DNA of 64,000 nt, taken from Agrococcus jejuensis (GTDB lineage: Bacteria > Actinomycetota > Actinomycetes > Actinomycetales > Microbacteriaceae). The position numbers were made by a program, and so were the translations under genes. A model generated the notes under the pieces. That model worked only from the letters and a program-made list of their open reading frames with translations, made no database searches and was not told the origin of the DNA. Positions 38,876-47,536 of this stretch are shown here, piece by piece. Within the stretch, counting starts at the first letter, position 1; every line of letters starts with the position of its first letter. The stretch lies in NCBI RefSeq assembly GCF_007679035.1, contig NZ_VEFR01000002.1, forward strand, positions 124,001-188,000, in the 5' to 3' direction.

Positions 38876-40990
38876 TCACTCGCCCTTGGTCTTCTGGACG
38901 ATCTCGTCCGAGACGGCCTTGGGCACCTCGGCGTAGCTCGCGAACTCCATCGAGAAGACGGCGCGACCCGAGGTCTTCGAGCGCAGGTCTCCGACGTAGC
39001 CGAACATCTCCGACAGCGGGACCTGAGCCTTGACGACCTTGACGCCTGCGGCGTCCTCCATCGACTGGATCTGGCCACGACGCGAGTTGAGGTCGCCGAT
39101 GACGTCGCCCATGTACTCCTCGGGCGTGCGGACCTCGACGGCCATGAGCGGCTCGAGCAGGATGGGCTGCGCCTTGCGGGCCGCCTCCTTGTACGCGATC
39201 GAGCCGGCGATCTTGAACGCCATCTCCGAGGAGTCGACGTCGTGCGCAGCGCCATCGAGCAGCGAGGCCTTCACGCCCACCGTCGGGAAGCCGGCGAGCA
39301 CGCCGACCTGCATGGCGTCCTGGATGCCCGCGTCGACCGAGGGGATGTACTCGCGGGGCACGCGGCCACCGCTCGTCGCGTTGACGAACTCGTACGTCGT
39401 GTCGGCCGTGATCTCCATCGGCTCGAGCTTGATCTGCACCTTGGCGAACTGACCGGATCCACCGGTCTGCTTCTTGTGGGTGTAGTCGTAGCGCTCGATC
39501 GTGCCCTTGAGGGTCTCGCGGTACGCGACCTGGGGCTTGCCGATGTTGGCCTCGACGTTGAACTCGCGCTTCATGCGGTCCACGAGGATGTCGAGGTGCA
39601 GCTCGCCCATGCCCTTGATGACCGTCTGACCGGTCTCCTGGTTGAGCTCGGTCTGGAAGGTCGGGTCCTCCTCGGCGAGCTTCTGGATCGCGACGCCCAG
39701 CTTCTCCTGGTCGGCCTTCGTCTTCGGCTCGATCGCGACCTCGATCACGGGGGCCGGGAAGGTCATCGACTCGAGCACGACCTGGTGCGCCGCGTCGCTC
39801 AGGGTGTCACCGGTGGTGGTGTCCTTGAGGCCGATGACGGCGTAGATGTGGCCAGCGGTCACCGAGGGGACGGGGATCTCCTTGTTGGCGGCCATCTGGA
39901 AGATCTTGCCGATGCGCTCCTTCTTGCCCTTGGTCGAGTTGACGACCTGGGCACCGGCATCGAGGTGGCCCGAGTACACGCGGATGTACGTGAGGCGACC
40001 GAAGAACGGGTGCACGGCGATCTTCGACACGAGCGCCGCGAACGGCTCGTTCGCGTCGGCGCGACGCTCGATGACGAGCTCGGGGTCCTTGACGTCGTGG
40101 CCCTGCACCGGCGGCACGTCGAGCGGCGACGGGAGGTAGGACACGACGGCGTCGAGCATGGGCTGCACGCCGCGGTTCTTGAACGCCGAACCGCAGAGCA
40201 CGGGGTAGGCGTCGCCGGCGATCGTGAGCTTGCGGATGCCAGCCTGGAGCTCGGCGATCGAGAGCTCCTCGCCCTCGAAGAACTTCTCCATGAGGGCGTC
40301 GTCAGCCTCGGCGACGGCCTCGACGAGGTTCGCGCGGTACTCCTCGGCCTTCGCCTGGAGGTCGGCCGGGATCTCCTGGATCTCGTACTTGGCGCCCATG
40401 GTCACGTCGCCCTTGGAGTCGCCGGGCCACACGAAGGCCTGCATCGAGAGCAGGTCGACGACGCCGACGAACTCCGACTCGGAGCCGATGGGGAGCTGCA
40501 GCACGAGGGGGCGCGCGCCGAGGCGCGAGACGATCGTGTCGACCGTGAAGTAGAAGTCGGCGCCGAGCTTGTCCATCTTGTTGACGAAGCAGATGCGCGG
40601 GACGTTGTACTTGTCGGCCTGACGCCACACGGTCTCGGACTGGGGCTCGACGCCCTCCTTGCCGTCGAAGACGGCGACGGCGCCGTCGAGGATGCGCAGC
40701 GAGCGCTCGACCTCGACGGTGAAGTCCACGTGACCGGGGGTGTCGATGATGTTGATCTGGGTGCCGTTCCAGAAGCAGGTCACGGCGGCAGACGTGATCG
40801 TGATGCCGCGCTCCTTCTCCTGCTCCATCCAGTCGGTCGTCGAGGCGCCGTCGTGCGTCTCGCCGATCTTGTGGTTGACGCCCGTGTAGAAGAGCACGCG
40901 CTCGGTGGTCGTCGTCTTGCCGGCATCGATGTGCGCCATGATGCCGATGTTGCGGACCTTCGTGAGGTCCGTCAGCACGTCTTGTGCCAC
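38876..40990 (-). CDS. fusA: Elongation factor G
   Basis: A 704-residue translocation GTPase: [61 protein letters not shown] and the domain IV loop. Normal length. It starts with GTG 40990; AAGGAA lies 5 nt upstream. Confidence 0.98.
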   Translation of the reverse strand: MAQDVLTDLTKVRNIGIMAHIDAGKTTTTERVLFYTGVNHKIGETHDGASTTDWMEQEKERGITITSAAVTCFWNGTQINIIDTPGHVDFTVEVERSLRILDGAVAVFDGKEGVEPQSETVWRQADKYNVPRICFVNKMDKLGADFYFTVDTIVSRLGARPLVLQLPIGSESEFVGVVDLLSMQAFVWPGDSKGDVTMGAKYEIQEIPADLQAKAEEYRANLVEAVAEADDALMEKFFEGEELSIAELQAGIRKLTIAGDAYPVLCGSAFKNRGVQPMLDAVVSYLPSPLDVPPVQGHDVKDPELVIERRADANEPFAALVSKIAVHPFFGRLTYIRVYSGHLDAGAQVVNSTKGKKERIGKIFQMAANKEIPVPSVTAGHIYAVIGLKDTTTGDTLSDAAHQVVLESMTFPAPVIEVAIEPKTKADQEKLGVAIQKLAEEDPTFQTELNQETGQTVIKGMGELHLDILVDRMKREFNVEANIGKPQVAYRETLKGTIERYDYTHKKQTGGSGQFAKVQIKLEPMEITADTTYEFVNATSGGRVPREYIPSVDAGIQDAMQVGVLAGFPTVGVKASLLDGAAHDVDSSEMAFKIAGSIAYKEAARKAQPILLEPLMAVEVRTPEEYMGDVIGDLNSRRGQIQSMEDAAGVKVVKAQVPLSEMFGYVGDLRSKTSGRAVFSMEFASYAEVPKAVSDEIVQKTKGE

Positions 40991-41023
40991 AGGGGTTCCT
41001 TACTGGAGTGGATTGGCGGGTGG

Positions 41024-41058
41024 GGCCGCGAGGCGTCCGGTCCGGACGCCTCGCGGCC
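41024..41058 (-). terminator. Long perfect hairpin between rpsG and fusA
   Basis: Two 17-bp arms (41024-41040 and 41042-41058) are exact reverse complements around a single T, effectively a 15-bp stem with a tight loop. It begins 6 nt after the rpsG stop. It may attenuate, or may stabilise the 3' end of the rpsL-rpsG mRNA. Confidence 0.65.
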
Positions 41059-41064
41059 GGTGGG

Positions 41065-41535
41065 TCACCAGCGGTAGTGAGCGAAGGCCTTGTTCGACTC
41101 GGCCATCTTGTGCGTGTCCTCGCGACGCTTCACGGCAGCGCCGAGGCTGTTCGATGCGTCGAGGATCTCGTTCATGAGGCGCTCGGTCATCGTCTTCTCG
41201 CGACGAGCCTTGGCGTACGAGACGAGCCAGCGCAGCGCGAGCGTGTTCGCGCGGTGCGGCTTGACCTCGACGGGCACCTGGTAGGTCGAGCCACCGACGC
41301 GGCGCGACTTGACCTCGAGGGTCGGGCGGATGTTGTCGAGCGCCTTCTTCAGCACGGCGACGGGCTCCTGGTCCGACTTCGATGCGACGCCGGCGAGCGC
41401 GCCGTACACGATGCGCTCGGCGAGGCCCTTCTTGCCGTCGAGGAGGATCTTGTTGACGAGCTGCGAGACGATCGGTGCGCCGTAGACCGGGTCTGCGACG
41501 ACGGGGCGCTTCGGGGCGGGTCCCTTACGAGGCAT
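41065..41535 (-). CDS. rpsG: 30S ribosomal protein S7
   Basis: A 156-residue S7: [39 protein letters not shown] and [20 protein letters not shown]. Lies 5 bp after rpsL. Confidence 0.97.
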   Translation of the reverse strand: MPRKGPAPKRPVVADPVYGAPIVSQLVNKILLDGKKGLAERIVYGALAGVASKSDQEPVAVLKKALDNIRPTLEVKSRRVGGSTYQVPVEVKPHRANTLALRWLVSYAKARREKTMTERLMNEILDASNSLGAAVKRREDTHKMAESNKAFAHYRW

Positions 41536-41540
41536 GGTTC

Positions 41541-41909
41541 TCAGCCCTTCTTCGCGCCGTAGCGGCTGCGAGCCTGCTTGCGGTTCTTGACGGCCTGCGT
41601 GTCGAGCGCGCCGCGCACGATCTTGTAGCGCACGCCGGGGAGGTCCTTCACACGACCGCCGCGGACGAGCACCATCGAGTGCTCCTGCAGGTTGTGGCCC
41701 TCGCCGGGGATGTAGGCGGTGACCTCGGTGCCGTTGGAGAGCTTGACGCGAGCCACCTTGCGGAGGGCCGAGTTCGGCTTCTTGGGGGTGGTCGTGTAGA
41801 CGCGAGTGCAGACGCCTCGCTGCTGCGGGTTGGCCTTGAGCGCGGGCGCCTTGGTCTTGGAGACCTTCGGCGTCCGGCCCTTGCGGACCAGCTGCTGGAT
41901 GGTGGGCAC
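41541..41909 (-). CDS. rpsL: 30S ribosomal protein S12
   Basis: A 122-residue S12. [20 protein letters not shown] at the N-terminus; [20 protein letters not shown] and [20 protein letters not shown] contain the two lysines that, when changed, give streptomycin resistance (both are wild type here). GTG 41909 start, AGAAGGAA upstream; the longer ATG-started frame is rejected. Confidence 0.97.
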   Translation of the reverse strand: MPTIQQLVRKGRTPKVSKTKAPALKANPQQRGVCTRVYTTTPKKPNSALRKVARVKLSNGTEVTAYIPGEGHNLQEHSMVLVRGGRVKDLPGVRYKIVRGALDTQAVKNRKQARSRYGAKKG

Positions 41910-42311
41910 GAATGCTTCCTTCTGCTGCACGGTGACAGCATCGATGTGATCTGCCGGCTCATCGCCGGCGCCATCGCAGATCCCGCACGCGCGAGTCGCC
42001 TCGCGAGCGGTGGGATATGCCGTGGGGGCTCGGACGGGTGTCCGATTGCCCAAGTGGTGCTCGCCGTATCCTGCGCATGACGCAGGGCGCGCCTGAACGC
42101 ACACCCGAGCAAGCATACGGCCGCGCTCATGCACGGGTCAAGGTCGCGCCGCTCGCCCTGGGCGAGCAGCAGGGGCCTCCGCCGGCGTCGGACGGCCGCG
42201 TCCACGCCGGCCCTCGGTCGGCCAGGGGCTCGACGCGCCACGGCCATCGCGCGTCCAGGGTCCGCTCGCGCGACGCCCCTAGGCTCGGCGCGTCCCCCTG
42301 AGAGGAGCACG
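41910..42311. other. 402-bp intergenic region upstream of rpsL
   Basis: It must hold the str-operon promoter, but I see no convincing pair; CATATC (minus strand, 42019-42014) with CGGACA 19 bp upstream is the best candidate. The leader can form a hairpin at 41948-41982 (GATCTGC with GCAGATC outside, GCCGG with CCGGC inside). The right half (42070-42300) is GC-rich without supported coding potential and carries the upstream region of the lipoprotein gene at 42312. Confidence 0.4.
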
Positions 42312-42881
42312 ATGCCCACCATCACGAACCGCGCCCTGCGCGGCTCCACCATCGTCGCCATCGCCGCCATCGGCGTGCTCGGCCTCGCCGGCTGCAGCGG
42401 CGGCGGCGGCGACGGCGCAGACGAGGAGCCCACGACGAGCGGCTCGAGCGAGGAGTCGGCTCCCGCGACCGACGCCGCCGAGGGCGACGCGTCCGGCGAC
42501 GTCTGCACGAGCGAGCAGATCGACACGCTCCTGTCGGCGTCGGGCGGCGTGCCCGAGGCCGCGGCCTCGGCAGCCACGGCGGACTTCCAGCCCGCCGAGC
42601 TCATCGGCGACCTGCCGACCACGTGCGTCCTGGCGCTCGAGCAGGGCGGCGTCTCCGCGTCGTTCGCCGTGCTGCCCGGCAGCGCGGCCACGGTCACGGC
42701 GCTCGCCGAGCAGGGCAACGCCGCCGGCGGCACGCTCACCGAGGGCGGCGGCGCCCTCACGGGCACCATCGGCGACCTCACCGTCGCCGCCGTGCCGTTC
42801 ACGAGCTTCACGCAGGAGACGGCCGGCTTCGAGGACGTCGAGGACCTCGTGGTCGTCGCGACGACGAGCCTCGGCGGCTGA
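42312..42881 (+). CDS. Small secreted lipoprotein of unknown function
   Basis: A 189-residue protein: lipoprotein signal with lipobox GLAGC (STIVAIAAIGVLGLAGC), a Gly/Ser/Glu-rich acidic spacer, then a 125-residue domain with two cysteines (DVCTSEQ and TTCVLAL). No family recognised; the general layout resembles the lipoprotein at 35069. GAGAGGAG precedes ATG 42312 at good spacing, so the upstream-extended frame from 42129 is rejected. Confidence 0.75.
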   Translation: MPTITNRALRGSTIVAIAAIGVLGLAGCSGGGGDGADEEPTTSGSSEESAPATDAAEGDASGDVCTSEQIDTLLSASGGVPEAAASAATADFQPAELIGDLPTTCVLALEQGGVSASFAVLPGSAATVTALAEQGNAAGGTLTEGGGALTGTIGDLTVAAVPFTSFTQETAGFEDVEDLVVVATTSLGG

Positions 42882-42897
42882 TCGCACCAGCACCACG

Positions 42898-42928
42898 CGG
42901 CCCCCGGACCCTCGCGGTCCGGGGGCCG
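42898..42928. terminator. Bidirectional terminator between the lipoprotein and the T7SS-like locus
   Basis: A perfect 13-bp GC stem (CGGCCCCCGGACC with GGTCCGGGGGCCG) around CTCGC followed by TTCG on the plus strand. It ends the plus-strand lipoprotein transcript and the minus-strand T7SS transcript. Confidence 0.8.
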
Positions 42929-42970
42929 TTCGCGCGTGGGCGCCGATCGGTGCCCGATGCGGCCCGCGCG

Positions 42971-43606
42971 TCAGGCGCGCAGCTCGGCGGCGAGCGGCGA
43001 GTCGGATGCGAACCGCGCACCGACGACGATCTCGTCGAAGAGGTCGCGCAGCAGCGTCGCGAACGGCGTCTCGGGCGCCACGGCGTGCACGAGCACCGCG
43101 TGCCGCTCGCCGGGCACGGTCACCCAGTAGTCGACGCGCAGCGTCGGCAGGGCGCCGAGGTCGGGATCGGCGACGTGCTCGATCGTCGGGCGGCGCAGCA
43201 CGAGCGAGCGGGGCGTCGCGAGCACGCGGTCCTCGGGGCCGGCGACGGCGGAGCCGCCGTGCGGCTCGTGCGCGGCGCGCAGCACGAGGGGCACGAGCGC
43301 ATCCATCACCGCCTTCGGCGACGCGTCCGCGGCCGTGCTCACGGCGATGCCGGGATAGACGGCGATCGACGCCGGCAGGGGCGCACCGCCGTCGAGGGCG
43401 CGTCCGAGGTGCAGCTGCTGCGCGCTCCCCCGCTCGGCGTGCGCGAGGGCCACGTGCAGGCGGCGGCGCAGCCGGATGCGCTCGACCGCACGGGCGTCGG
43501 CGGCGCCGTGCACCTCCTCGGCGAAGCGGCGGATGCGGGTGCGCGCGTCGGGCTCGCCGACGGGCAGCGCGTACCAGTGGCCCGGCAGCGGCAGCGCGAG
43601 CCTCAT
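42971..43606 (-). CDS. T7SS-locus accessory protein, unknown function
   Basis: A 211-residue protein without recognised domain, signal or membrane helix. It begins MRLALPLPGHWYALPVG and has LRVDYWVTVPGERHAVLVHA followed by an acidic-aromatic helix near the C-terminus. The same layout (LP-x-GW start, LPASI/IPASL centre, a V-x-Y-x-x-P-V-P strand, then a Leu/Phe/Asp helix) appears in the protein encoded at 47533-48141, so they look paralogous. It overlaps the previous gene by 4 bases and ends module B. A cytosolic chaperone or immunity role is possible but unproven. Confidence 0.7.
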   Translation of the reverse strand: MRLALPLPGHWYALPVGEPDARTRIRRFAEEVHGAADARAVERIRLRRRLHVALAHAERGSAQQLHLGRALDGGAPLPASIAVYPGIAVSTAADASPKAVMDALVPLVLRAAHEPHGGSAVAGPEDRVLATPRSLVLRRPTIEHVADPDLGALPTLRVDYWVTVPGERHAVLVHAVAPETPFATLLRDLFDEIVVGARFASDSPLAAELRA

Positions 43607-43956
43607 CGCAGCCCCTGCACCGCCGGCGCGTCGACGACGATCGACCGGCGCGTCACGATGCCGAGCCCTCCGAGCCCCGCGTCGGCGGCGATGCGCCGCG
43701 CGTCGAGGCGCACCTCGTGCGGGCGGTGCGTCGTGAAGGCGACGGTCGCGCGCGGCATGCCGGCGCCCGCGGTGGCGAGCGCCGCGAGCGCGCCGCGGGC
43801 GGCGTCGCCGGGTGCCTCGGCGACCTCGGGGTCGAGGTCGACGTGCACGACGAGCGCAGTGCGCCACGGCGCACCGTCGGCGATCTCGGAGACCGACGCG
43901 GCGACGACGCCGTCGACCGCGACGATGGCCGCCTCGAGGGCTGCGGGATCCGTCAT
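43603..43956 (-). CDS. Small T7SS-locus protein, unknown function
   Basis: A 117-residue Ala-rich protein starting MTDPAALEAAIVAVDGVVAA, with alternating strands (TALVVHVDLDPEVAE, RRSIVVDAPAVQGLR) suggesting an alpha/beta fold. No family recognised. ATG 43956 is favoured because it overlaps the stop of the upstream gene (ATGA); the longer frame overlaps that gene's coding end. Confidence 0.65.
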   Translation of the reverse strand: MTDPAALEAAIVAVDGVVAASVSEIADGAPWRTALVVHVDLDPEVAEAPGDAARGALAALATAGAGMPRATVAFTTHRPHEVRLDARRIAADAGLGGLGIVTRRSIVVDAPAVQGLR

Positions 43957-45632
43957 CGGGCCACCCCCTGCCCGCCGCGCTGGTACACCGACGCGTGCTG
44001 CGTCTCCGTCGCGCTGAAGTAGCGGTCGAGCCCCACGCGATCCACCCACTCCTGCGCGACGGAGCCCGGCAGGTCACCCTGCTGCTGCAGCGTCGTCTCG
44101 TAGGCAGCCCCCTCGTGCGGCACGAACGGCGCGTCGGCGGGCGGGTCGACCTCGATGCGCGTGCGATTCGGATCGTCGCGGTGGTAGCCGCCCGAGGGGT
44201 CCTCGAGCAGCGGCACGGGGTCGCCCACGTGCTCGACGGAGAGCACGGGGATGTGCGACGGCACGGGCACGTCGTCGACCGGCGCGCCCGCGACGACGAC
44301 GGCATCGACGTCGTACCGCGCGGTGAACGACGGGTCGGCGGCGAGGTTCGCCGCGGTGATGCCGCCGAGGCTCCACCCCGACAGCACGACGCCCGCGCCG
44401 TCGGGCACGCCCGCCTCGGCCATCGCCCGCCGCACGGCCGCCTCGAGCTGCGTCGGGTCCTCGCCGAGCTTCGCGGCGGCGTCGCTCGCGATGTCGTTGA
44501 TGCCGTCGGTGCCGGGGATCCACTGCTGCGTGCTGGGGATGTTGACGCGGTAGCGCGCGACGCCATCGGCGCCGACGACCTCGGTGACGGTGATCATGGT
44601 GGCGTTCGACGAGTCGTAGCCGTCGGGTGCGCCGGCGACGGCGTCGACGTCGCGGTTGCCGGCCTGCAGCTCGGCGAGCAGGTCGCCGGCCGTCGCGTCG
44701 TCGAGGTCGCGCTCGACGACCTTCTCGCGGTTCCACTTCGGCTCCGGCTGCCCCGCATCCTGCGCGACGAGCCAGTCGAGCACGCCGGGCGCCGTCGTGC
44801 GCAGGGTCTCGATGGCGCCGGCCATGAGCGCGGCGTCGATCTCGCCCGTGCGCAGCAGCGTGCGCACGAACGCCTCCGCGCCCCCGTTGGCGACGAACAG
44901 CACGACGGCAGCGAGCAGGAGCCCGCCGAGCAGCGCGACGATGCCGCCGACCGCGAGCATCGCGACGGCGATCGCGGCGAGCACGATGACGGCGACGGCC
45001 ACGAGCACGACGGCAGCGATCCACTCGAGCACCGCGACGATCGCGTCGGCGATCGCCTCGAACAGGTCGGTGATGCCGCCCCAGAGGTCGTCCCAGAACG
45101 AGTCGTTGATCTCGGCGTCCTCGACCTCGGCGCGGATGCGCGCCTCGGCCTCCTCGGCGGCGGAGCGCTTGCGCTCGACGGCGACGAGCCAGTCGTCGTA
45201 CGCCTCCTGCCGCGCGGCCTCGTGCGCGGCGACGACCGCGGCCTGGTCGCCCACGGGGTCGCCGACCGCGTCGTCGGGCGTCGCCGCCTCGAGGTCCTTG
45301 CGCCGATCCTCCGCGTCGCCCGCCGCCGCGTCGGCGGCATCCCAGCGCTTGATCGCGTCGTCGGCGGACGTCTGCGCGATCCGCAGCTCGGCGGCGTAGT
45401 CGACGAGCGCCTGGCCCGTGACGTCGTAGCGTGAGCGCGCCCTCGCGATCTGCTCGGAGACGTCGCCCGCCGCGTCGCGGACCCGGTCGAACGCCTTCGC
45501 GATCGTCGAGTCCTCGTCGCGGATCGACCGCAGGCGCTCGATCGCGGCCTCGATCGCGTCGGCGGTGCCCACGTACGCGGCGCCGTGCCCGTCGACGACG
45601 CTCGCCTCGCCCGTGAGCGGCTCGGGCCTCAT
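43953..45632 (-). CDS. WXG100-like / membrane / lipase-elbow protein, candidate T7SS substrate
   Basis: A 559-residue three-part protein. Residues 1-170 are helical and resemble a WXG100/LXG-type export domain, ending in QEAYDDW (144-148) and INDSFWDDLWGG (175-186). Residues 190-250 are very hydrophobic with two or three helices. Residues 345-470 have an alpha/beta-hydrolase look with the nucleophile elbow SGWSLGG (Ser421 about), VVVAGAPVDD and a later SVEHVGDP that could carry acid and His. So it may be a secreted or membrane-inserted lipase/esterase. It shares the AYDDW...FWDD pair with the protein at 48777. ATGA overlap with the WXG gene upstream. Confidence 0.7.
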   Translation of the reverse strand: MRPEPLTGEASVVDGHGAAYVGTADAIEAAIERLRSIRDEDSTIAKAFDRVRDAAGDVSEQIARARSRYDVTGQALVDYAAELRIAQTSADDAIKRWDAADAAAGDAEDRRKDLEAATPDDAVGDPVGDQAAVVAAHEAARQEAYDDWLVAVERKRSAAEEAEARIRAEVEDAEINDSFWDDLWGGITDLFEAIADAIVAVLEWIAAVVLVAVAVIVLAAIAVAMLAVGGIVALLGGLLLAAVVLFVANGGAEAFVRTLLRTGEIDAALMAGAIETLRTTAPGVLDWLVAQDAGQPEPKWNREKVVERDLDDATAGDLLAELQAGNRDVDAVAGAPDGYDSSNATMITVTEVVGADGVARYRVNIPSTQQWIPGTDGINDIASDAAAKLGEDPTQLEAAVRRAMAEAGVPDGAGVVLSGWSLGGITAANLAADPSFTARYDVDAVVVAGAPVDDVPVPSHIPVLSVEHVGDPVPLLEDPSGGYHRDDPNRTRIEVDPPADAPFVPHEGAAYETTLQQQGDLPGSVAQEWVDRVGLDRYFSATETQHASVYQRGGQGVAR

Positions 45633-45910
45633 CGCTCGTCCTTCGCGAGCTCGACGTCGAGCTCGACGAACGCGCGCATGATGTCGTCGATCGAGCGCGC
45701 GAGCCCCTCGGCCGCCTCGCGGAAGTCCTTGCGGTTGTCGTCCCACGTGTCGGCCGACTCGCGCACCTGGTGCGCGAGGCCGTCGTGCCCGACGGCGGCT
45801 GCTGCGGCGTCCGCCGTGTCGTCGTGCGATGCGAACTGCGTCGCGACGTGATCGAGGTTCGTGACGGCGCCGCGCAGGTCGCCGTACGAGATGCGGATGT
45901 CGTCGCCCAC
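45629..45910 (-). CDS. WXG100-type small protein (WDD variant)
   Basis: A 93-residue helical-hairpin protein. The turn between the two helices reads DTWDDNRKDF, so the Trp of WXG is kept but Gly is replaced. The C-terminus DVELAKDER matches DVETAKGLEG of the protein at 49955, its paralogue. GTG 45910 start with GAGGAGG about 7 nt upstream. First gene of module B, coupled to the candidate substrate that follows. Confidence 0.75.
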   Translation of the reverse strand: MGDDIRISYGDLRGAVTNLDHVATQFASHDDTADAAAAAVGHDGLAHQVRESADTWDDNRKDFREAAEGLARSIDDIMRAFVELDVELAKDER

Positions 45911-45936
45911 CGTCGTGCCTCCTCGCCGTCGCGCCC

Positions 45937-45982
45937 AGGCTATGCGTCACCCCTGCGCCGCCCCATGGGCAGGACTCCCCAT
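45937..45982 (-). promoter_or_regulatory. T7SS box and promoter of module B
   Basis: Palindrome at 45965-45982 (minus strand ATGGGGAGTCCTGCCCAT, one arm mismatch), exactly 22 bp, then TAGCCT (45942-45937). Start expected near 45930, about 20 nt before the GTG. No good -35 box. Confidence 0.65.
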
Positions 45983-46018
45983 CGACGGCTCGACCCGGCG
46001 ATGGCATGCCCGGACACG

Positions 46019-46053
46019 ACGAAGGGGCCGACCGTCGTGGTCGACCCCTTCGT
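46019..46053 (-). terminator. Terminator after WXG100 gene 1
   Basis: 14-bp stem with one mismatch (ACGAAGGGG arm with CCCCTTCGT arm), 7-nt loop, 17 nt after the stop. Part of the duplicated segment. Confidence 0.7.
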
Positions 46054-46070
46054 GCGCGGATGGCTGCGGA

Positions 46071-46358
46071 TCAGCCGCCGGCGAGCTGCTCGTCGAGCTG
46101 CTGGATCGCCTGCATCATGCCGGTGAGCGCCTCGGACATGTCGCCGATGCCGTCGACCGCCGTCGTCAGGCCCGAGGTCAGCTCCTCGTAGCCCTCGCCG
46201 AACTTGCCCGACGCGTGCTGCGTCTTGAAGTCCTCGCCCAGCAGCGTGTCGACCTTGCCCTTGAGCTGCTCGAGCGTCTGCACGATGTCGTCGCGCCCGT
46301 CGACGAGCGCCGCCGAGACCTGCTCCATCTCGCCATAGCTGGCACCGAAGTCCGTCAT
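46071..46358 (-). CDS. WXG100-family protein, copy 1
   Basis: A 95-residue protein: MTDFGASYGEMEQVSAALVD, then LLGEDFKTQHASGKFGEGYE in place of the WXG turn (Phe replaces Trp), and a second helix ending QLDEQLAGG. WXG100 proteins form helical hairpins exported by T7SS ATPases. ATG 46358 has AAGGGG 6 nt upstream; the ATG two codons earlier would abut it. Only one residue (Ser16/17 region to Ala) differs from copy 2. Confidence 0.85.
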   Translation of the reverse strand: MTDFGASYGEMEQVSAALVDGRDDIVQTLEQLKGKVDTLLGEDFKTQHASGKFGEGYEELTSGLTTAVDGIGDMSEALTGMMQAIQQLDEQLAGG

Positions 46359-46408
46359 GGTCATCCCCTTCGTTCGGATCTCGCGGCCCGAACGGACCGT
46401 GTGCCACC

Positions 46409-46454
46409 ACGCTACGAGCGCTGCCTGGGAACCACCATGGGCAGGACTGCCCAT
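46409..46454 (-). promoter_or_regulatory. T7SS box and promoter of WXG100 copy 1
   Basis: Perfect palindrome at 46437-46454 (plus strand ATGGGCAGGACTGCCCAT), 22 bp, TAGCGT (46414-46409). Start near 46402, leader about 43 nt. Confidence 0.7.
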
Positions 46455-46463
46455 GCCCGCCCC

Positions 46464-46481
46464 ATGGGCAGTCCTGCCCAT
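46464..46481. promoter_or_regulatory. Second, upstream T7SS box
   Basis: ATGGGCAGTCCTGCCCAT, perfect 8-bp arms. Its centre is 27 bp upstream of the box at 46437-46454, giving this promoter two sites. No -10 box lies 22 bp from it on either strand. Confidence 0.6.
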
Positions 46482-46505
46482 CGCCGCGGATGCCGCCCGC
46501 GCACG

Positions 46506-46540
46506 ACGAAGGGGCCGACCATCGTGGTCGACCCCTTCGT
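46506..46540 (-). terminator. Terminator after WXG100 gene 2
   Basis: Copy of the 46019-46053 hairpin with one loop base changed; it separates WXG100 copy 2 from the promoter of copy 1. Confidence 0.7.
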
Positions 46541-46557
46541 GCGCGGATGGCTGCGGA

Positions 46558-46845
46558 TCAGCCGCCGGCGAGCTGCTCGTCGAGCTGCTGGATCGCCTGC
46601 ATCATGCCGGTGAGCGCCTCGGACATGTCGCCGATGCCGTCGACCGCCGTCGTCAGGCCCGAGGTCAGCTCCTCGTAGCCCTCGCCGAACTTGCCCGACG
46701 CGTGCTGCGTCTTGAAGTCCTCGCCCAGCAGCGTGTCGACCTTGCCCTTGAGCTGCTCGAGCGTCTGCACGATGTCGTCGCGACCGTCGACGAGCGCCGC
46801 CGCGACCTGCTCCATCTCGCCATAGCTTGCACCGAAGTCGGTCAT
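46558..46845 (-). CDS. WXG100-family protein, copy 2
   Basis: A 95-residue protein identical to copy 1 except for one Ala in place of Ser near residue 16 (EMEQVAAALVD). GGAAGGAA precedes ATG 46845 at about 5 nt, a better ribosome-binding site than copy 1. It has its own T7SS box promoter and terminator, so the two copies are independent monocistrons. Confidence 0.85.
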   Translation of the reverse strand: MTDFGASYGEMEQVAAALVDGRDDIVQTLEQLKGKVDTLLGEDFKTQHASGKFGEGYEELTSGLTTAVDGIGDMSEALTGMMQAIQQLDEQLAGG

Positions 46846-46900
46846 GGCCGTTCCTTCCCTCGAAGTTCGTGTCTCTGGCCAATGCGGACCATCGACGACA

Positions 46901-46946
46901 ACGTTACGAAGCGTCGGCCTCCGCGTCGATGGGCACAACTGCCCAT
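46901..46946 (-). promoter_or_regulatory. T7SS box and promoter of WXG100 copy 2
   Basis: Palindrome at 46929-46946 (plus strand ATGGGCACAACTGCCCAT, 7-bp arms), 22 bp, TAACGT (46906-46901). The box lies inside the 3' end of the preceding coding sequence, where it encodes Trp-Ala-Val-Val-Pro-Ile, and the -10 box overlaps its stop codon. Confidence 0.65.
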
Positions 46947-47536
46947 CCCTCCACCTGCTCGTCGACGACGACGTGCTCGAGCAGCGGATACGCCTGCCAC
47001 GGCGTGCCGTCGTCGTGCTCGACCACGATGCCGCGCGCGAGGTCGCGCACCGTCTCGAGGATCGAGGCGGCGAAGAGCGGATGCGTGACGTCGAGCGTCA
47101 CGAGCAGCAGCGTCTCGCCGTCGGTGAAGGCGTGGCGGGCGGCGACGCCCTGCGCCCCGTCGGGGAGGGTGACCATCCACACGACCTCGTAGCCGGGGCC
47201 GACGGTCGCGCCGTCGAGGCGCTCGACGACGACGTCGTCGCCCGGGAACGCCTGCTCGACGAGTCGCTCGACGGGCGGCGCGGCGTGCACCGACAGCTGC
47301 ACGGTCGCGTTCGCGGGGCCGTCGCCCGGCCACAGCTGCAGCGTCGACAGCGCGTCGGGGTCGCGGGCGGCGAGGCCGTGGTCGAGGGCGTCCTCGGCGA
47401 CCTCGCGACTCCACCCGCTCTCCCAGGTACGCAGGAGCCCGTCGACGAGCTCGGCGCGCCACGCCTGGGTCTCGGCGCCGATCGGCGGCAGCTCGACCCA
47501 TCGGGTGAGCGCCTCGGACGCGATGTCGAGCCTCAC
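46904..47536 (-). CDS. T7SS-locus accessory protein, unknown function
   Basis: A 210-residue soluble protein starting at GTG 47536 (VRLDIASEALTRW), coupled by GTGA to the gene upstream. Its C-terminal half, YEVVWMVTLPDGAQGVAARH and then TLDVTHPLFAASILETVRDL, resembles the corresponding strand-helix parts of the proteins at 42971 and 47533. No domain recognised. Its last codons contain the T7SS box of the next gene. Confidence 0.7.
   Translation of the reverse strand: MRLDIASEALTRWVELPPIGAETQAWRAELVDGLLRTWESGWSREVAEDALDHGLAARDPDALSTLQLWPGDGPANATVQLSVHAAPPVERLVEQAFPGDDVVVERLDGATVGPGYEVVWMVTLPDGAQGVAARHAFTDGETLLLVTLDVTHPLFAASILETVRDLARGIVVEHDDGTPWQAYPLLEHVVVDEQVEGWAVVPIDAEADAS

Noticed and set aside
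38789..41077. 762-codon plus-strand frame opposite fusA
   Set aside because: Antisense shadow of elongation factor G with no recognisable motif.
42047..42072. Possible plus-strand promoter TTGCCC ... TATCCT
   Set aside because: The spacer is only 14 bp, and no gene starts within 230 bp downstream.
42129..42881. 250-codon extension of the lipoprotein at 42312
   Set aside because: GAGAGGAG plus a signal peptide with lipobox fix the start at 42312; the extension is Arg/Pro-rich without homology.
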